From an uncultured Spirochaetales bacterium (lineage in GTDB: Bacteria; Spirochaetota; Spirochaetia; Sphaerochaetales; Sphaerochaetaceae), in the NCBI GenBank assembly GCA_949285905.1, contig CASDZV010000048.1:31738-95737 (forward strand): a DNA stretch of 64,000 nucleotides, given 5' to 3'. The position numbers and the translations under genes are program-made. The notes under the pieces are model-generated. The model searched no databases. It was not told the DNA's origin and saw nothing but the letters and a program-made list of their open reading frames with translations. Shown piece after piece: positions 44,649 through 52,282 of this stretch; the first letter of the stretch is position 1; every line of letters begins with the position of its first letter.

Positions 44649-44705
44649 ATGATGTGTAATGCATACTGGTTTTCAATCGCAACCCCTTACTCTAATTGTT
44701 TCTGA
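44649..44705 (+). CDS. Putative pyr operon leader peptide (18 codons)
   Basis: GGAGG at 44638-44642, a 6-nt spacer, then ATG at 44649 reading MMCNAYWFSIATPYSNCF and stopping with TGA at 44703-44705. The stop is 6 nt before the stem of the terminator that precedes pyrBI. A ribosome following RNA polymerase closely to the end of this ORF would cover the 5' arm of the hairpin. This is the logic of UTP-sensitive attenuation at enterobacterial pyrBI and pyrE, though the peptide is not similar to E. coli PyrL. An alternative ORF in another frame begins at 44659 and ends 2 nt before the stem. Confidence 0.6.
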   Translation: MMCNAYWFSIATPYSNCF

Positions 44706-44711
44706 ATAATT

Positions 44712-44733
44712 GCCGGCATTGTCCGGCTTTTTT
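44712..44733 (+). terminator. Attenuator-type terminator directly upstream of pyrBI
   Basis: GCCGG-CATTGT-CCGGC followed by six Ts (44728-44733). Only 14 bases, including AAGGAG, separate the T-run from the pyrBI ATG, so no promoter can fit between and pyr mRNA must read through it. Confidence 0.75.
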
Positions 44734-44747
44734 ATTAAGGAGAGGCC

Positions 44748-46340
44748 ATGGCTAATGTTTTCGCATCGAGATCGCTGAATATCATAGACGATCTGTCGAT
44801 TAATGAGCGCAGGTATTTTTTCAAGAAAGTGAAGCAGCTGAAAGATGCCATCATTTCCGGTGATGAGAAAGTGATGGATGAATTCCGTATCAATGACAAG
44901 GATTTCGGTATCTACGAAGTCTTTCTTGAGGACAGCACCAGAACAAAGGAATCCTTCAGGAATGCTGCCAATTTCCACCATGTCAAGGTTTCAGAGCTCA
45001 TTTCATCCTCTTCCTCTATAAACAAAGGCGAGAGCTATGCAGATACATTCAATATGCTCTCTGGTTACCACAACTCAATATTCATTGTCAGGAGCAAGGT
45101 GGAGGGCCTTACCAAATGGCTTTCAGAGGAATGCACGGAGTATGCGGAGAGAAACAATCTGCCTTATCGTCCGGCTTTCATCAATGCAGGAGATGGCAAG
45201 CATGAGCATCCGACACAGGAGCTTCTGGATGAGTTCACATTCCTGGAAGACCTCAGCATGGATTTTGATTCAATCCATGTCGCTCTTGTTGGCGATCTGT
45301 ATCATGGGCGCACTGTGCACTCCAAAGCAGATGGGCTGAGAATCTTCGACCACGTCAAAGTCGATCTCATCGCACCTGAAGAACTGATGATGCCTGAATC
45401 TTACATCGAGAAGATGAAGGAAAACGGATTCGAAGTATCTATTTATTCTTCCATTGAAGAGTATGTGAAGAACGGCAATCCTGCCAGACTCTGGTATTTC
45501 ACGCGTCCACAGCTTGAGAGAATGGGTGAGAGAATCCTGCAGAAGCAGGAAATACTCCGTGAGGCAATCACATTCCGACGTGACTTCCTGCCATACCTCA
45601 AGGAAGATACGAGGTTCTATCATCCGCTACCACGCCACAAAGAGCACCCCACGATTCCTACATGGCTGGATAAGACACCTCTCAATGCCTGGGAGCGTCA
45701 GGCTATCAACGGCATGTACTGCCGCATAGTGCTGCTCTCTCTTATTGGAGGCAAGATCGGCGATGATTATATTCCTGTCCCTGGAGATCATGTGACTGAC
45801 AGACGCACTGAGGAGTATATCATCCAGGTGGAACCTTCCACAGATAAGAAGACAAAGAATTACTCTGAGGGTGTGCGTCCGATTACTGACGGTATTGTCA
45901 TTGATCATATCTGCAAAGGAGATGATCCGGGAGCGATACGTTCCCATATGCGTCTCATCTCATCGATACTGGGCCTCGATGACGGCCGTGGCGGTGAATG
46001 GGTCTCCAAAGGATCTGATGGGCAGTACAAGGGAATTATCTTCCGCCCTGGTGCAAGGCCGCTTGAGCGCAAGGACCTCAAGAGACTGGCAGCTGTAGCA
46101 CCCCATTGCACACTGAATATCATCAGAGATGGACGCGTCGCAGAGAAATACAGAACACATATGCCTCCACGTATTTACAACTTTGACGATCTCTGCTGTC
46201 AGAATGAAGCATGTATCTCCAATCCTGTAAACGGGGAAGGCGTACCGGCTTCATTCTACCGCACGCCGGATGGACACTTCGCATGTGCATACTGCGGACG
46301 CTTCCACAGTTTCAAGGAAATCTGGAAAAAACGCTCATAA
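44748..46340 (+). CDS. pyrBI: Aspartate carbamoyltransferase, fused catalytic and regulatory chains
   Basis: Catalyses the committed step of pyrimidine synthesis, carbamoyl phosphate plus aspartate to carbamoyl aspartate. 530 residues. Residues about 1-340 are the catalytic chain ('STRTKESF' for carbamoyl phosphate, 'DGKHEHPTQELLD', 'HPLPRHKEHP'). Residues about 375-530 are the regulatory chain, with allosteric domain 'GIVIDHICKGD' and four zinc cysteines in 'CQNEACISNP' and 'FACAYCGRFH'. Such PyrB-PyrI fusions are known from Thermotoga and treponemes. Fusion implies allosteric control by nucleotides. AAGGAG lies upstream. First structural gene of the pyr operon. Confidence 0.94.
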   Translation: MANVFASRSLNIIDDLSINERRYFFKKVKQLKDAIISGDEKVMDEFRINDKDFGIYEVFLEDSTRTKESFRNAANFHHVKVSELISSSSSINKGESYADTFNMLSGYHNSIFIVRSKVEGLTKWLSEECTEYAERNNLPYRPAFINAGDGKHEHPTQELLDEFTFLEDLSMDFDSIHVALVGDLYHGRTVHSKADGLRIFDHVKVDLIAPEELMMPESYIEKMKENGFEVSIYSSIEEYVKNGNPARLWYFTRPQLERMGERILQKQEILREAITFRRDFLPYLKEDTRFYHPLPRHKEHPTIPTWLDKTPLNAWERQAINGMYCRIVLLSLIGGKIGDDYIPVPGDHVTDRRTEEYIIQVEPSTDKKTKNYSEGVRPITDGIVIDHICKGDDPGAIRSHMRLISSILGLDDGRGGEWVSKGSDGQYKGIIFRPGARPLERKDLKRLAAVAPHCTLNIIRDGRVAEKYRTHMPPRIYNFDDLCCQNEACISNPVNGEGVPASFYRTPDGHFACAYCGRFHSFKEIWKKRS

Positions 46341-46361
46341 CTGTTAAAATAGGAGATGAAT

Positions 46362-47060
46362 ATGAAAAGACTTGACGAAATAACTGAGTATTATGGCCCT
46401 ATTCTGGCCAAGGGAGCATTTGAGCTCGGAGCTATCAAGCTCTCGCCATCAAAGCCGTTTACATGGGCATCTGGTTACAGAATGCCGATTTATAATGACA
46501 ACCGCATGTTCCTCTCATCTCCGAAGTACAGGGCACTGATACGCGATGCTTTCGCAGACATGCTTTCAGCCACAGGTGAGAAGTGTGATAACATCGCGGG
46601 GACTGCTACAGCTGGTATTCCTCATGCTACCAGCCTTGCTGATATGCTTTACAAGCCGCTTTCATATGTACGTTCATCTTCCAAGGACCATGGACTGGGA
46701 CATCAGATTGAAGGAATCAGCAAAGATGGCTACAACAAGCAGAAGGTTGTGCTGATTGAGGATCTGATCTCTACAGGTTCATCATCGCTGAAAGCTGTTG
46801 AGGCTATCAGGAAGGCAGATGGTGACTGCACACTCTGTCTTGCTATCTTCACATATGGTTTACAGGCTTCTGTAGATGCCTTCCGTGCACTGGATCCGGA
46901 GTGTGTCTTCTACACCATTCTCTCCTATGACACGATGATCCGTACAGCTTGTGATACCGAATACATCTCTTCAGACGATGCTGATGTCCTTCACGAATGG
47001 AGAGAGGATCCATTCGGATGGGGAGAGAAGAGAGGCTGGCCAAGGGAGGTGAAGGAATGA
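46362..47060 (+). CDS. pyrE: Orotate phosphoribosyltransferase
   Basis: Transfers phosphoribose from PRPP to orotate, making OMP. 232 residues. PRPP loop 'VVLIEDLISTGSSS' and 'FTWASGYRMPIYNDNR' are intact. Two ATGs are close (46356 and 46362); the second is preferred because AGGAG at 46351-46355 touches the first. Gap from pyrBI is about 20 bp; its stop overlaps the pyrF start. Confidence 0.93.
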   Translation: MKRLDEITEYYGPILAKGAFELGAIKLSPSKPFTWASGYRMPIYNDNRMFLSSPKYRALIRDAFADMLSATGEKCDNIAGTATAGIPHATSLADMLYKPLSYVRSSSKDHGLGHQIEGISKDGYNKQKVVLIEDLISTGSSSLKAVEAIRKADGDCTLCLAIFTYGLQASVDAFRALDPECVFYTILSYDTMIRTACDTEYISSDDADVLHEWREDPFGWGEKRGWPREVKE

Positions 47061-47938
47061 GTTATATCGATCTCCTGAGAGAGAGTGCAAAGGCTTCAGG
47101 GAATGTTGTGTGTATGGGTCTCGATCCTGTGCTTTCTGTTCTTCCTGAATCAGATGCACCGGCAAGGGAAAGGCTCAGCACATACTTTGCGGAGATATTC
47201 CATCGCATGAGGCTGGAGGGAATTTCCCCTGCAGCATTCAAGCCAAATATCGGGTATTATGCTGTCCTCGACAATCCTCGCGAAGAGGATTTCTCCGGTT
47301 CTCTTGCACTTTCCGATGTCATGGATCTTCTCGACAATTACTTTCCCGGTGTTCCTGTAATCCTTGATAGTAAGCGCGGTGACATTGCACGATCGAGTGA
47401 GAACTATGCGAAGGAAGCATTTGATGGCTGGAAAGCTGATGCAGTGACTGTCTCTCCATATATGGGAACTGATTCCGTGCTGCCATTTGCTTTCGCTGAC
47501 AAGGGTGTTTATATCCTCAACAGGACATCGAACCCGGGAGCTGCAGATCTGCAGAATACAATCACGCTTGATGCTGTGGATGAGAAAGAGCTTTACCCGA
47601 TGTATATTGCAGTAGCGCATCGTATTGCACACTGGGCTTCAGAGCATCCAGGCGTCGGCGCAGTTGTCGGTGCTACAAGCATGAAAGAACTTGGAGAGAT
47701 TGCCACATACTATGCAGACAGGGATATCCCGATGCTCATTCCGGGTGTTGGCTCTCAAGGTGGAAGCGGCTCTGATGTTATGGCCGCGCTCAAGAGTGCA
47801 GGATACCCGGCAGAGCTTGCAAGAATCAATTCATCATCAGGTCTCACTCATCCATGGAAGAAAGGAAGTGCGCCAGAGGATTGGCTGGACAGAGTCATGA
47901 ATGCTGTTCATTCGCTCTTTGCGGAGGTGTCTCTCTGA
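47057..47938 (+). CDS. pyrF: Orotidine 5'-phosphate decarboxylase (subfamily 2)
   Basis: Decarboxylates OMP to UMP. 293 residues. The catalytic DxKxxD array is in 'ILDSKRGDIARSSENYA'; length and this context match the longer subfamily-2 enzyme. 'MGLDPVLSVLP' at the N-terminus and 'LIPGVGSQGG' near the end bind substrate phosphate. ATGA overlap with pyrE and a one-base overlap with pyrDK. Confidence 0.93.
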   Translation: MSYIDLLRESAKASGNVVCMGLDPVLSVLPESDAPARERLSTYFAEIFHRMRLEGISPAAFKPNIGYYAVLDNPREEDFSGSLALSDVMDLLDNYFPGVPVILDSKRGDIARSSENYAKEAFDGWKADAVTVSPYMGTDSVLPFAFADKGVYILNRTSNPGAADLQNTITLDAVDEKELYPMYIAVAHRIAHWASEHPGVGAVVGATSMKELGEIATYYADRDIPMLIPGVGSQGGSGSDVMAALKSAGYPAELARINSSSGLTHPWKKGSAPEDWLDRVMNAVHSLFAEVSL

Positions 47939-49605
47939 TGGAAATCAGCACTCTCAGGAAAAACCATCTCAGGAAGAACCCGATACTGGCTACAGTGTCG
48001 GGTGTTGCTACGACTAAGAAGGAGCTTATTGAACTTTTTGACAAGAAGATAACAAGCGTGGATATCATCACGACAAAAAGCTTTCAGGTTACTCCGAACC
48101 CGGGTAACAGGGAGCCGATTGTCTGCTCTCCTTCTGTAGGGAATTTCGGCAATTCCGTCGGTCTCAGAAATCCTGGAATGGATGTTATTCTTCCGGAGAT
48201 AAGGGAAATCAGGGGAAACGGAATGAGAGCACTTCTGAATATCTCGCTCTCTGCATCGAATCCTGAGGATTTCATAACACTTGTTAAAGCATTCGATCCA
48301 TATGCGGATATGCTTGAGCTGAACTTCTCCTGCCCCCATGCTGCTGCAGGATTCGGTGCTTCCATCGGTAGTGACAAGACTATTGCAGAGTCATATGTGA
48401 AAGCTATCACTGAGTCTTATCCTGGGCGAAAGGCGCTTCTTATTATCAAGCTCACACCTAATGTCGATGATATAGGATCCATTGCAAAGGCTGTGATTGA
48501 TGCTGGTGCCGATGGCATTGCCGCAATCAACACGGTAGGACCGAAACTCTATACAGAGCCACACTCAGGAGCACCTATCCTCAACAATAAGCTTGGAGGA
48601 AAAGGCGGGGCATCTGGCGAGTGGGTCAATGAAGAAGCTCTCAGGTCCATCAGGGCAATACGAAAAGCTGTAGGAGATGAGCCTATCATCCTTGGAATGG
48701 GTGGAGTCACTAGGCCATGCGATGTGACAGCCATGCTTGAAGCTGGAGCAGATAGCGTTGGTATCGGTTCCGCGCTTTCGCGTGTCATGCCAACTGAATG
48801 GGAGCATTATTTCTCTCTGATGAAGACAGGAGGGGATGTTTCTCCTCTTCTCTCAATGGAGAATAAGCTGGAGTATACCCCTCATACAGTTCTTTCAAAG
48901 GAGATGCATAACGGATCTGTCATGGTCATCACACTTTCCGGAGAGATGGATTGTAAGCCAGGTGAGTTTGCTTTCATCTGGCTTCCAGGGAAGGGGGAGA
49001 AGCCATTCTCAGTAGCCGTGAACAAACCTCTGACATTCCTTGTGAAAAAGAGAGGAGAATTCACTGAAGCGCTTTTTGGTGTGAATGTCGGAGATACCAT
49101 ATATACCAGAGGTCTCTATGGAAGTCCGATGGTTTATACAAAATCTGACAAAGCTCTTCTGATAGCAGGAGGCACCGGTGCTGCTGTCCTTCCTCTCATA
49201 GGTGAGAAACTCAAGGAAGATGGTACGCTGATGGATATCCGTGTAGGACTTGCCGAAAGAAGTGATGGAAAAGATCCTCTGGAGGATGTCCTCAGATCAT
49301 TTGGAAGCTATCAGGCGGTGCCGGATGACGGAAAGCCTGGACGTGTTCTTGATACTATTACCAGCAAAGATATCGAAGGTGATACTTCTGCTTATATCGT
49401 AGGACCAGGGAAGATGATGGAGAAGGCAGCCACGCTTCTTGAGAATCTGGGTATGAGCGACAAGCGTATCTATCTTTCGATGGAGAAAAATACGATGTGC
49501 GGTATTGGCATGTGCGGTGAGTGTGTCTGTGGAGGACATCTTCCATGCAAGGAAGGCACGTTCTTCACATGGTATACGCTCAAGGAGAACGGTGCCGAGC
49601 TATGA
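47938..49605 (+). CDS. pyrDK: Dihydroorotate dehydrogenase fused to its electron-transfer subunit (PyrD-PyrK)
   Basis: One 555-residue frame carries both halves of class 1B dihydroorotate dehydrogenase, which oxidises dihydroorotate and passes electrons to NAD. Residues about 1-310 are the FMN-binding PyrD barrel with the catalytic Cys in 'NFSCPHAAAGFG' and 'GMGGVTRPCDV'. Residues about 320-555 are PyrK: FAD domain ('KPFSVAVNK'), NAD domain ('LLIAGGTGAAVLP') and the 2Fe-2S site 'CGIGMCGECVCGGHLPC'. Normally these are two genes, pyrD and pyrK. The ATG at 47938 shares one base with the pyrF stop. Confidence 0.92.
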   Translation: MEISTLRKNHLRKNPILATVSGVATTKKELIELFDKKITSVDIITTKSFQVTPNPGNREPIVCSPSVGNFGNSVGLRNPGMDVILPEIREIRGNGMRALLNISLSASNPEDFITLVKAFDPYADMLELNFSCPHAAAGFGASIGSDKTIAESYVKAITESYPGRKALLIIKLTPNVDDIGSIAKAVIDAGADGIAAINTVGPKLYTEPHSGAPILNNKLGGKGGASGEWVNEEALRSIRAIRKAVGDEPIILGMGGVTRPCDVTAMLEAGADSVGIGSALSRVMPTEWEHYFSLMKTGGDVSPLLSMENKLEYTPHTVLSKEMHNGSVMVITLSGEMDCKPGEFAFIWLPGKGEKPFSVAVNKPLTFLVKKRGEFTEALFGVNVGDTIYTRGLYGSPMVYTKSDKALLIAGGTGAAVLPLIGEKLKEDGTLMDIRVGLAERSDGKDPLEDVLRSFGSYQAVPDDGKPGRVLDTITSKDIEGDTSAYIVGPGKMMEKAATLLENLGMSDKRIYLSMEKNTMCGIGMCGECVCGGHLPCKEGTFFTWYTLKENGAEL

Positions 49606-50633
49606 TTGATCCCCATGTGCATCTCAGAGACTGGGAACAGAGCAGCAAAGAGACAATCCTGCATGGGATGACTGTTGCATCCCGCCTTGGATTCACGCAT
49701 CTGTTTGATATGCCAAACACATCACCAGCATGCACGGACAGGGATACAATCCTTGCCCGACTTGCCGATGGAGGAGAAGCTGCGGAGAAGACAGGTGTGT
49801 CTTATCATCTTTATGCAGGACTTACAGCAGATGGGAATCAGATAAGATCGATGGTCGAACTTCACTCCGAGCTTTTTCCTCTTGTCGTCGGGCTGAAGAT
49901 GTTCGCAGGCCAGTCTACAGGGAATATGGGGATAATCGGCATTGATAAACAGCGGAGCGTTTTCCAGACACTTGTGGAATCAGGGTATAAAGGAGTCCTT
50001 GCTGTTCATGCAGAAAAAGAAGAGCTGATGAAAAAGGATTTCTTCGTCCCCGGGAAATGGGAGACACATTCTCTGGCAAGGCCTGTAGAAGCAGAGACAG
50101 AGAGTGTGCGGGATCTTATCACACTTGCAGAAGAAACGGGCTTTAAAGGAACGCTTCATATCTGTCATGTCTCTGCATTTTCAACAATTGCACTTGTCTC
50201 CGAGAGTCGTAAGACGGCATCTTTCCGGATTACAATGGGCGCTACACCGCACCATGCGCTTCTGAATAAGGATGATGCACTGGATCATAGCCGTTATCTG
50301 AAGATGAATCCTCCTCTCAGGAGCGAGGAGGACAGGAACGCGGTTTTCTCTTCGCTTCTGAATGGCACAATCGACTGGGCTGAGTCAGATCATGCGCCTC
50401 ATACGCTTGAAGACAAGGAAAAGGGAGCATCAGGCATCCCTGGTCTTCCCGGAATGCTGAAGCTTCTCTATGAGCTGCGTATGGCAGGGGCTTCAGAGTC
50501 TCTTCTTGAGGGGATCTTCGGAAAAAATGCAGCAGAAGTTTTCGGTATTGAAGAATACACAGCTATTCCCGATGATCCATTGCAGCTTTACGAAGAAGTG
50601 AAAGGGGAATATCCCTTCTCTCCCTTTGAATGA
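49602..50633 (+). CDS. pyrC: Dihydroorotase
   Basis: Zinc amidohydrolase closing carbamoyl aspartate to dihydroorotate. 343 residues beginning almost at the metal site: 'MIDPHVHLRD' at 1-10, then 'GLKMFAGQSTG', 'ICHVS' and 'ESDHAPHT'. ATGA overlap with pyrDK fixes the start; the open frame upstream is within pyrDK and out of phase with it. It closes the operon. Carbamoyl phosphate synthetase genes are not in the window. Confidence 0.9.
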   Translation: MIDPHVHLRDWEQSSKETILHGMTVASRLGFTHLFDMPNTSPACTDRDTILARLADGGEAAEKTGVSYHLYAGLTADGNQIRSMVELHSELFPLVVGLKMFAGQSTGNMGIIGIDKQRSVFQTLVESGYKGVLAVHAEKEELMKKDFFVPGKWETHSLARPVEAETESVRDLITLAEETGFKGTLHICHVSAFSTIALVSESRKTASFRITMGATPHHALLNKDDALDHSRYLKMNPPLRSEEDRNAVFSSLLNGTIDWAESDHAPHTLEDKEKGASGIPGLPGMLKLLYELRMAGASESLLEGIFGKNAAEVFGIEEYTAIPDDPLQLYEEVKGEYPFSPFE

Positions 50634-50647
50634 AGATGGCTTTTGTG

Positions 50648-50653
50648 TAAAAT
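50648..50653 (+). promoter_or_regulatory. -10 hexamer 6 nt before a start codon (leaderless candidate)
   Basis: TG-TAAAAT, then CCTGGT, then ATG at 50660. TAAAAT is 5/6 to consensus. No ribosome binding site. Confidence 0.45.
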
Positions 50654-50659
50654 CCTGGT

Positions 50660-51112
50660 ATGAGAAGAATTCTTGCACTATTGCTTGTTGCTTTCATTGC
50701 TATTTCATCAGCAGCTGCAAATGCAATTGAGATTGAAGATGATAAAAACGGCATCTGGTCTGTATTCATTACAGATCAGGATGTGAATGTGCCTGCAGTT
50801 CAGGATTTAATTGCCTCCGGTGTTGCTATTGATCCTGAAACTGCTGTAGTGACTGAATATGAGACATTCGAGGAAGGGCTTGTGCGTCTGAGTTCAGCAC
50901 TTGCAGAGAAGATGGCAATGATCCTGTACACTTTCGGTCCGGAAAGTTACATGGGTGCGTATCAGTATGAAGGAGAGGAGGGGAAGTTCGCTCTTCTCTC
51001 ATTTGCTCCGGTGAATGCACTTACAACACTTGAGTCAATTACTTCCTCATTTATGGGTGACATTGAATATGATGGCGCCGTCATGAGTCTGGAAGATATG
51101 ATGCAGGAATGA
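50660..51112 (+). CDS. Small exported protein of unknown function
   Basis: 150 residues with a clear Sec signal (MRR, hydrophobic to about 18, cleavage near 'SAAANA'). The mature part is acidic, contains 'ILYTFGPESYMGAYQYEGEEG', noted as the region near residues 93-113, and has no family I recognise. It starts 26 bp after pyrC with its own likely -10 element. Confidence 0.65.
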   Translation: MRRILALLLVAFIAISSAAANAIEIEDDKNGIWSVFITDQDVNVPAVQDLIASGVAIDPETAVVTEYETFEEGLVRLSSALAEKMAMILYTFGPESYMGAYQYEGEEGKFALLSFAPVNALTTLESITSSFMGDIEYDGAVMSLEDMMQE

Positions 51113-51360
51113 TAATCCAGCCGGATTCTCTATTAGCCTACACCTGAAGATGGAGAGTTCTGGGAAAAATGAGTTTGAAGAAGCCGTACAGCGCCAGAAT
51201 ACTCTGGGCAACACGTTAATACTTTCCATAGGTCCCATGAATTCAGATTCTTTTAAAAGGTTCTCCGCTGTTTGTAGTGGGTAAGACTACATAATAGGAA
51301 GGAATGGGAACTCGTTTACAAGCTTAATTTTAATAGCATACCCCAGATAACTGGATTGAA
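51113..51360. other. Gene-free stretch
   Basis: Left edge of the accessory region. No ORF with codon use or similarity I can support on either strand, and no obvious terminal inverted repeat. Confidence 0.6.
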
Positions 51361-51486
51361 CTAACAGGAAACTGATACCGCAATCCTGTCCTTCCCGATT
51401 GCCCGTCCGATCTCGCTCAGGCTCTCGTTCCTGTTCAGTCCTTCATATATCCGTATCCTATTTTCCTTGGTCAGCTGCTTATACAT
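51361..51486 (-). pseudogene. IS30-family transposase remnant (N-terminal HTH)
   Basis: Minus-strand ATG at 51486 reads 'MYKQLTKENRIRIYEGLNRN' and then 'ESLSEIGRAIGKDR', the helix-turn-helix that opens IS30 transposases. It breaks off after 41 residues at 'AVSVSC', where intact members read 'STVSRE'. The catalytic domain is missing. Confidence 0.65.
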
Positions 51487-51767
51487 AATTACCTCATTTT
51501 ATTCGCTGACCATGGGCTGATTCGATTGTAACAGGTGTTGCCAGAGATACTGCAACGGTTCAGATTCACCTGTTTGTCATAGTTACTGCTCTCCCTGTTT
51601 TCTTCGGCAGTGCACTTATTTTGTCATTTGAATTGGAATCGCCGAATACAAAACTGTGATTGTTTTTCCTTCAGATATCGTGTATATTACAAGTAGGTCG
51701 GGGAGGCATTCAGATATCTGGATGAAGAGCCGAACAGGGCACTTTAAATGTAGTCGCCTGACTAGCA

Positions 51768-51794
51768 GCCGGAGGGATCCTTCGGCATTTTTTT
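51768..51794 (+). terminator. Rho-independent terminator-like hairpin
   Basis: GCCGGAGG-GAT-CCTTCGGC followed by ATTTTTTTAT: an 8-bp stem with one G-T pair and seven Ts, 15 nt before the start of the DUF3800 pseudogene. Confidence 0.75.
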
Positions 51795-51808
51795 ATAAGG
51801 CGGGTACA

Positions 51809-52186
51809 ATGAAGACTCTCTCGGTAATGATAGATGAAGCTGGCAACTTTGATATGCAGCTCGCTTCAAATCCCATATATTGTCTCACGCTTGTCTTTCA
51901 TGACCAGAATAATTGTATTGATGATTAAATTGACTATTTTGAGAAAGGGCTAGTATCGTTAGGGCAGGATCCACGCAAAGCAGTTCACACAAGTCCTTTA
52001 ATCAGGAGAGAACCTCCTTATCAGAATATGGGAAGAGAAGAGATGTCAAAACTTATGGCTTTGACAACGATTTTTGTGAAGAAGCTCCCTATTAAGTACA
52101 AAGCCTTTATTTTCAACAAGAGGGAATCAGATTCTTATAATGCTTTTCTTGGTGCAGAACAGAAAGCCTGCCGACCTCCTCGCTGA
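51809..52186 (+). pseudogene. DUF3800-family gene with an in-frame nonsense codon
   Basis: ATG at 51809 begins 'MKTLSVMIDEAGNFDM' followed by 'LTLVFHDQNN', the N-terminal pattern of DUF3800 proteins, whose conserved acidic residues resemble an RNase H-like nuclease. TAA at 51926-51928 interrupts the frame. In the same frame the similarity continues with 'HTSPLIRREPPYQNMGREEM' and 'VKKLPIKYKAFIFNKRES' before a stop at 52186. The C-terminal half of the family (~200-250 residues) is missing. DUF3800 genes often sit in defence or mobile regions. Confidence 0.7.
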
Positions 52187-52282
52187 TTTCAGAGATCCGC
52201 ATCGTTATGTCATCGGTCATGGTAAATGAGGTTAATATGAACTCATCTTACCTCTTGCTTCCCTTGCTGCAGATGATACCTA

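Noticed and set aside
44409..44682. Minus-strand ORFs overlapping the end of the DUF1232 gene, one with 'LSTIAECSGLPLGDIQNIL' resembling the tail of Rpn-type transposase proteins
   Set aside because: Only about 20 residues look family-like, the upstream frame has no domain, and the stretch overlaps a real gene and the pyr leader. Not enough to call a remnant.
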